Below the pieces are notes generated by a model. That model was not told the origin of the DNA and did no database searches. It saw only the letters and a program-made list of their open reading frames with translations. This document shows positions 58,351-64,000 of a stretch of DNA of 64,000 bases, one piece after another. The translations under genes and the position numbers were made by a program. This DNA comes from Podospora pseudocomata (taxonomy: Eukaryota; Ascomycota; Sordariomycetes; Sordariales; Podosporaceae), in contig NC_085887.1 in the NCBI RefSeq assembly GCF_035222375.1, forward strand, positions 3,819,501-3,883,500. Reading direction: 5' to 3'. How positions within the stretch are numbered: position 1 is the stretch's first letter; each line of letters begins with the position of its first letter.

Positions 58351-61173
58351 TCAACGGTTCCTCAGGCTCCCAACTCTCGCTAGGTTAAGCCATTTCCGCT
58401 TTCCACCACCTACGACAGGCGCTCCCCCACTGGCAATCGGCGCTCCTCCACCCCGTTCTACGGCTGCCCCCCCGCTGTCGTGCATATGTCCCACCGGCGC
58501 GCCTTCATTGCCTTGTAATTCTAGTTCAACCCCTCCCCCATCATCCTCAAATTCAACCTTTCTTTCTGGAGCCTTACTCCTCAAGATAGGCGGTGGCGTG
58601 GCACTGGAATTAACCCGATCGTCATCAACGAGCGAGCCGCGTCGTCCCCAAGAAGGTATTCCGATCAGTGGCCGTTCGTCTTTTGAGATCGTGTCTGCAG
58701 CCGGTGCGGCGAATGGTGTCGCAACGGGTGGGTCGGCCGAGCCGGTGGAGCGACGGAAGAAGTGATTCAGTCCGCGCGATCTAGGCCGAGCAGGGGTGGC
58801 AGCAGCGGGGGCCTGGCTTGCGGTTGGAGGGTAATGGTGTTGCTTTGATACGGACTGTGATGGTGTGCCCTGTGTGTCCGGATGACTCTGCGAAACCTTT
58901 CGGGGTGGAGGCGGAGGTTGATGAGCCTGTTTCGGTGGCACTGTCATTGCTCGACTTCGAGCCATATCTGCGAGCTGGCGAGACGGGGGCCTGATATCTA
59001 TACTGTTGCTTCTTGCTCTACTTCCCTTTCCAACACTCATCTTTATCTTTGACGATGGGGATGGTCGCGCAGGGGAGGCTGATGCGGCTCCCGAGAGGTC
59101 GGCCCCCGTCTTGGCCTGTAGACTTGACCTGCGATTCGGCGGCGGGGGCGCAGAGTTGAGCGAGTCCAGCGTCGGTGTCAATACCCCCGAACTAAAGACA
59201 GGTTTGGTCAATGACTTGCTAATTGCATCGAGAGTGTCAGCCATTGGCGGGTGCGGCAAACCGTTCCCGCCAGCCCCCATATATCCTGCACCTTGCAGCG
59301 AACCAAACATGACGTTGGTTGCCCAGCCCTTGGTAGAAGATGGGAAGGAGAACAGATCTGGTGAAGCGCGATCTGCCCTGTAGTTTGGATGGGCCTGCGA
59401 AACAGAACTCATGGGATCAAGCGGGGCCTTTCGTGGTGGCTTCATGCCCTCTTGGAGCCAAGTGTCAACACTCGACGTGGTCGATTCAGCGTCATCTGCA
59501 CCCTTGTATTGATGCAAAGCATCTCTCGTTGATTGGGGTCGTTGGAGCTGGTCCATATCTTCATTTTTGCCGGCTAGTTTGCGGCTGTCAAATGCCGTCG
59601 TTGATGCTGGCTGCGTATGCGTCGTCTGTGTGCGAGGTTCCAGACTGGTGCCGTGCTCGTCAGGCACTGAATGGTGCGAGGCCGTTGTTTCCGACAGAGC
59701 CAGATAGCTCTGCTCATTTTTTAGGTTTGGCTCGTGGGATAGGGTGTCATTGGAGTTTTTGTACAGCCGCAGTGTTGTGGTGGAGATGGTATCAGGCGTT
59801 GGAGGAAGCCCGCGTTCGCTTGTCAAACTTCCGTGCGTGAGAACCTTTTCCAGAGCCTCCCTCTTTTCCTGTTTCGTTTTACGCTTAGCCATGGAGGATG
59901 GCGGGCGAGAAAAGGGGGAGAAGTCGTTGGCTGTGGTTTGTGCTCTGGCGGCATCCTGGAGGGCTCGACGTTTGACTTCCACCTTCTCCAGCTGACGAAG
60001 AGGCGAACTTCCGGCCCCGATCACGTCGGTAATGGTGTGGAAATGCGTATATTCATTCGAGATGGCGCGGGCTGTGCTGGGACGGTTCTTGGGGGTGGCA
60101 CTTCTGACTCTGGTTGGTGATTCCAGAGCAAGCATGCGCTGCATGCAAGACGTGTCCATGAGTGAGGGACTCTCTTCCTTAGGCGATGGTGCGTCTGGAG
60201 ACTTGGTCCGACCATATACGCTCACAAAAGAACTTTCACTCAAAATGCTCAACGTTGGACTGTCAAGTCTGACACTCCCACGGGTTGTCTCAGGGGTGGC
60301 TTCGGGCATGGTTGGGAGACTGGGCACGTTGCCGCGGGCCCCCAGATACACATTTCGAAGGTTTTCGGTGCTCTCACTGTGCTCAGAGACAAAACTGGGC
60401 ATTCGATTGAGGGTCTTAACCTCGTCGGACCCAGATGGCAGAAAGACCTTGTGTTTTGATGTTGCCTCCGCGCCTGGCAATCCTTGGACCTCGACTTGGC
60501 GGACCATCTCTCGCTCCCTGAGCAACTGCTCAACCCGGGCTTCCAAAACCACAATCATGCTGACAGCTTCTTCAACTGCCTTGTCCCTTTTCTCCAGCTC
60601 ATGAACAAGCCTGTCATTCATCTTGTCCGTCTCGGCCTTTTGGAGCTCCAACCTTTCCAAGCTCTCCTCCAACACCGTCTGCCTTTCCCGCCGATGGTAA
60701 AGCTCAAGCTTCAGGTCAAAGTTCTGCTTGTGGAGATTCGAAAGAGTCTGTTCCATCTCCTTGACTCCCAGGCCCTTCTTCCTAGCCGAATCTGAGCTTT
60801 GGCTCGAGATTGGACGACTGTCTGCGGGGGACGGGCTGCGGATCGCTCGGTTGTCGACAGTAGAACGAAAGAGATCATTGCTTGTCCTACTTGACGCGCG
60901 CTCGCTCTCAACCCTCCGCTCGCGCTCCAATCTCTCTTGCAACAAGGCAGACATTGGAGTTACGGCAAGACTCGCGCCGTCGGAAAGCTCTCGCGACAAG
61001 TGCGATTTTGCTCGTTCGCCGCAACGGCTATGGTGGTATCGGTGAGAGTGTGTGGAAGTTGTTTGCGCTGTTGAAGAGGAACTGGAGCTGGTTCGGGAGC
61101 CTGCCTTGGGACGAGGAGAAGGAGGGGCCCGAGCTGGATCATCCAAGTGGCCTTGTGTGCCATGGCCATTCAT
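58351..61173 (-). CDS. Cnn_1N (centrosomin motif 1-like) coiled-coil protein
   Basis: Intronless, 940 residues from the ATG at 61173 (MNGHGTQGHLDD). The frame is open upstream to 61290, but that head looks like leader translation. Residues about 133-165 (GLGVKEMEQTLSNLHKQNF and on) match the short CM1/Cnn_1N motif by which centrosomin, fission-yeast Mto1/Pcp1 and Aspergillus ApsB bind the gamma-tubulin complex. A coiled coil follows to about 222. The remaining 700 residues are disordered and rich in Ser, Pro and Thr, with a Pro-rich stretch near 790-820 and a basic patch near 850. The likely role is at microtubule-organising centres (spindle pole body or septum), inferred from the motif; some fungal Cnn_1N proteins sit instead at septal pores. 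Confidence 0.8.
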   Translation of the reverse strand: MNGHGTQGHLDDPARAPPSPRPKAGSRTSSSSSSTAQTTSTHSHRYHHSRCGERAKSHLSRELSDGASLAVTPMSALLQERLERERRVESERASSRTSNDLFRSTVDNRAIRSPSPADSRPISSQSSDSARKKGLGVKEMEQTLSNLHKQNFDLKLELYHRRERQTVLEESLERLELQKAETDKMNDRLVHELEKRDKAVEEAVSMIVVLEARVEQLLREREMVRQVEVQGLPGAEATSKHKVFLPSGSDEVKTLNRMPSFVSEHSESTENLRNVYLGARGNVPSLPTMPEATPETTRGSVRLDSPTLSILSESSFVSVYGRTKSPDAPSPKEESPSLMDTSCMQRMLALESPTRVRSATPKNRPSTARAISNEYTHFHTITDVIGAGSSPLRQLEKVEVKRRALQDAARAQTTANDFSPFSRPPSSMAKRKTKQEKREALEKVLTHGSLTSERGLPPTPDTISTTTLRLYKNSNDTLSHEPNLKNEQSYLALSETTASHHSVPDEHGTSLEPRTQTTHTQPASTTAFDSRKLAGKNEDMDQLQRPQSTRDALHQYKGADDAESTTSSVDTWLQEGMKPPRKAPLDPMSSVSQAHPNYRADRASPDLFSFPSSTKGWATNVMFGSLQGAGYMGAGGNGLPHPPMADTLDAISKSLTKPVFSSGVLTPTLDSLNSAPPPPNRRSSLQAKTGADLSGAASASPARPSPSSKIKMSVGKGSRARSNSIDIRPPSRQLADMARSRAMTVPPKQAHQPPPPPRKVSQSHPDTQGTPSQSVSKQHHYPPTASQAPAAATPARPRSRGLNHFFRRSTGSADPPVATPFAAPAADTISKDERPLIGIPSWGRRGSLVDDDRVNSSATPPPILRSKAPERKVEFEDDGGGVELELQGNEGAPVGHMHDSGGAAVERGGGAPIASGGAPVVGGGKRKWLNLARVGSLRNR

Positions 61174-62550
61174 GTTGGGCAGACACAAACGAAGCTGTTT
61201 TGGGTACCAGGGCTGGGGTGGGTCGATTGCCGATGTCAGCTGGGTGCGAGCGGCGACAAACGGCCGAAGCCCTCGCGTTTCGTACCTCACAAAGGTGACC
61301 AGTCAGTTCGATATAAAGAAAGGGGTAAGTAGTCCCAGGATGATGCCGGTATGTGTTCTGTTTCCAACGTCACAACCAGAACCAGGCCTTATCGAATCCC
61401 CTGACCTCTTTGCAAAGGGGTGGCAATCGCGGCCGTTGGACCCCCAAGAAGCCTTCAAGTCATGAGGAAAAGTGAGATTAGTGCGACTGTGTCTCGGAAC
61501 TTTGAGGAATGAGCAAGTCGCGATGGCTAGGAAACAATGGCGGTGGCACGAAGGACGCAAGACGGGGAACGAGGAACGAGGAACGACGGAGCGGCCAATC
61601 GATGAGGTATTCGAGATCAGCGAGAGACAGGACCAGCCGTGATGCAACAATGAGTCAGAGGAAAAAGGAGAAGAGCTTGTCCGAGGGCAACGGAGATTTG
61701 CAGAGAAGTAGCAAAAAACAACAACAAAAAAATAAAGGATTTGTTGCAAGAAGAAGCAATGGCGGGCAGGAAGGATGAAAGTCAAAGTCAATTGCTGTTC
61801 CATTGGCGTGGGGCAGAGCCAATGAATTCCAGGGACTTTAAGGATTATGCTTGTTCTGGCTTAGCGTTGGATGTGGCGTGCAGGCACCAGTGGGTCGCTG
61901 CAGGGTGACACCTTGAACCGCAGCTTTGACGTTGAGCCCATTCCACCCCCCACTGCTCACCTCACATCTCCAATTGCGCTGTTCACCACACACACGGAGT
62001 ACCGGCTCCTGAGGATAGGATTCGACACCAAGGGCCTTTCTTCTGTTCCCACCTCTCCCATCATCTCAATTCCATCATAGGGCTGAGCAGGACAGGCTTC
62101 GGGCTGTGACCCCTCCTTCGCAAACTTTCTCGGCAGGGGCCGTTTCAAATACCGGCCAATCAGAACAACCATCACTCGGTTCCAGTGTGCTGGAAGCTGG
62201 TTCCGAATACAACCCCACTCAGGCTGCTGGAGGCGGTCAGAACGCGGCACATCATCATCATCGACAAATGAACATTGTTTCGTTCTGGGATGTCGAGCAG
62301 TGTGTTGCCATTGAGTTCCCTCGAATGCATATGCAGCAACGTCTTTCACCAATAACCAGCATCAAATAAATTCTTCCTTTTGAGACCTCTTGTCTACGCC
62401 GCTTTTGTTGGTGGTTGATATCCCCTTATGGCCTGCATGGTGCAGTTTTTTGCCCCCGCCTTCGCTGCTTGGCTGTCGTTGCTGATTGAAGATCTGGTCT
62501 GACTTGAACCCAGGGGTAAAAGGGGCTGTTCAACGCCCGAAAACCGACCA
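61174..62550. other. Intergenic between Cnn_1N and SDR genes
   Basis: About 1.4 kb: 5' flank of the Cnn_1N gene and 3' flank of the SDR gene. An A-rich stretch at about 61710-61740 is the only simple feature. Confidence 0.5.
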
Positions 62551-63872
62551 TTAATGTACAACAACATCATCCATTGGACATCCTCTCTCCACCGAGTCCA
62601 TTCTCGTCTTCTCAGTGATGATATTCCTCGTCAACTCCATCAGTCTATCCGCCAGCTCATCATCTTGCGACATTGGGCTGCCCTCTTCAGGGATGCAAGG
62701 CGGGCAGATATACTGGCCTGAATCCTTGATCTTGGTTGCGCAGAACACGGTAGGCACGGCTCCCTCAAACTGGTCCTTCTTAATCGGTTCTATGCCGTAC
62801 TTCATCACGTACCCACCCAAGGGATACGGCTCGAGTATATCCTCCCTACTCTGCTTTGTGCTCACGAAGCCTGGGTGTGTAGCGTTCATGAGCACATTTG
62901 GGTGCCCATTTTGCGTTACCTTGCGGTTGAAGTATCGCGAGTAGAGTATCCCCGCCAGTTTGCTCCTTCCGTACTGCGCATTGGGTCCGACGTCCTGGTT
63001 GATCTCGTCCAGCGAAGCGAACTTGGTGTCCTTGGGAGCACCGGTATGCAAATTGGAGCTCTGGTTGCTGATTCTCACAATGTTTCCTTCCTCGGCCGTC
63101 TTTTGCATCAACGGTAGCAGATGGGATGTGAGGACAACGTGGCCCATGTGGTTGACTGCCATGTGCCTGTCCACTCCATATGAGGTGAGCTCGGCTGACA
63201 TGATGCCTCGACCCGAGTTGTTGACGAGGATGTCGAGCCGGTTATTGTCGCGCTTGATCATCTCGGCTACTTCTTTGACCCGCCGCCAGTCGCTCTATGT
63301 TGTTTCTTCTCAGTGAGTGTCAACACCGGAGCAAAGGGACAACTTACAAGGTCACAGTTCATCCAGACCATCCGGGCAGCCTTATCTTGTCCCAGTTCAT
63401 CGGAGATGACGGCTTTGGCGCCTTCAAAGACCTCCTTGTTGACGGAAATTATGTAGAGCTTACTGATGTTGTGCTTGAGGAGGGTATATGCCACGCCGAA
63501 CCCAATCCCTTGGCTGCCTCCCGTCACAACACCCACCTTTCCGGTCAGATCAGGGCAATCATCGAGCTTGAATTGTCGGGAGCCGAGCTTCGTGAATGCT
63601 CCGCCGAAGTTTTCGGCGAGCGTATCCTGTACGTTTAGCTCGGTCAGTCTCCCTTCTTCAGTGTAGGTAGGCATGCGAAGACCTACCCCCAATTTCTGCA
63701 TCGTGTACGCCACCACGCCTTTGGACACAGCCGTGGATTTGATGGTTCGGGCTTGCGGTTGGTGACACGCAAACACAACAGCAGGGCTAATAAATGGGTT
63801 GACACTTGCGGTGCAACGGGGAGCAGGCAAAAGGGTCGCGTTGGCACGTCGAGCCACCAATCGTTGTGCCAT
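62551..63872 (-). CDS. Short-chain dehydrogenase/reductase
   Basis: Exons 63872-63348 and 63294-62551 give 422 residues, joined in phase 0. The first 45 residues are Arg/Ala/Ser-rich with few acidic residues, like a mitochondrial targeting peptide. The Rossmann motif TGGSQGIG is at 117-124, VNNSG follows, and the active site is Ser in ISNQSS plus YGRSK (about Y283, K287). All catalytic residues are present, unlike the SDR-fold protein at 9.3 kb. NATHPGFVSTK after the active site is seen in the retinol-dehydrogenase/WW-oxidoreductase-like branch of the family. The substrate is unknown; the tail after residue 370 (CPPCIPEEG) is an extension beyond the core fold. The ATG at 63872 is the only good start in the window. 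Confidence 0.9.
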
Positions 63873-64000
63873 TTACTCTCAATTATGTCAAATCCTCCGA
63901 GAACGCGTCAAAATCCCCTTGGAGAAAGAAAAGAGGGAATCAGCTCTTATGTGATCATGTCTTCGCCCTCGCGAGGCCGTCAAAGCTAAATGCATGACGT

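Overview
The window looks like nuclear DNA of a filamentous ascomycete, most likely a Sordariomycete close to Sordariales (Podospora/Chaetomium-like). Evidence: short 45-75 nt GT-AG introns, coding sequence rich in G/C-ending codons, a fused alpha-beta tryptophan synthase, a HET-domain protein, a SAT4/rhodopsin-type membrane protein, and Prm1, Has1 and Rfc3 orthologues of Pezizomycotina type. The species call is inference from gene content. Gene models were built by hand from reading frames and splice signals; for spliced genes the phases were checked so that exon lengths sum to whole codons.

Layout. 0-5.5 kb: 3' part of PRM1 (membrane fusion at mating) and the complete four-exon tryptophan synthase gene, both plus strand. 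5.8-9 kb: a three-exon HET-domain gene on the minus strand with two intron-containing tRNA genes (Gln-UUG and Glu-CUC) beside it. 9.3-12.6 kb: an SDR-fold gene that seems to have lost its catalytic motifs, a TATA-driven small orphan protein, and a Gfa/CENP-V-type protein. 13.3-15.1 kb: HAS1 RNA helicase. 15-19 kb: mostly non-coding, with a candidate miniature inverted-repeat element and a small secreted cysteine-rich protein gene. 19.3-24.2 kb: a cytochrome P450 and a bifunctional 6-phosphofructo-2-kinase/fructose-2,6-bisphosphatase. 25.7-30.7 kb: a secreted aspartyl protease (minus) and a three-KH-domain RNA-binding protein (plus). 32.4-34.6 kb: a PaxU/TMEM53-like (DUF829) hydrolase and a Cys/His-rich small protein. 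36-40.5 kb: a large charged coiled-coil protein whose frame is interrupted by one in-frame TAG that a short intron could remove. 40.5-45 kb: 4.6 kb without a supportable gene. 45-54.3 kb: an accessory-looking block with two anion:cation-symporter-type MFS transporters, a SAT4-type membrane protein and a UDP-glycosyltransferase. 55.7-57 kb: RFC3 clamp-loader subunit. 57.4-57.8 kb: an AT-rich island resembling a RIP-degraded repeat. 58.4-64 kb: a Cnn_1N (centrosomin motif 1-like) coiled-coil protein and an SDR oxidoreductase, both minus strand.

Housekeeping genes (tryptophan synthase, HAS1, PFK2/FBPase2, RFC3, KH protein, tRNAs) alternate with accessory, lineage-variable genes (HET, P450, PaxU-like, MFS pair, SAT4, UGT, secreted proteins). 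I see no convincing secondary-metabolite backbone gene, CRISPR array, or intact transposon. No clearly new multi-gene system emerges. The best leads are the interrupted coiled-coil gene, the degenerate SDR, the small orphan protein at 11.1 kb and the candidate secreted effector at 17.3 kb.
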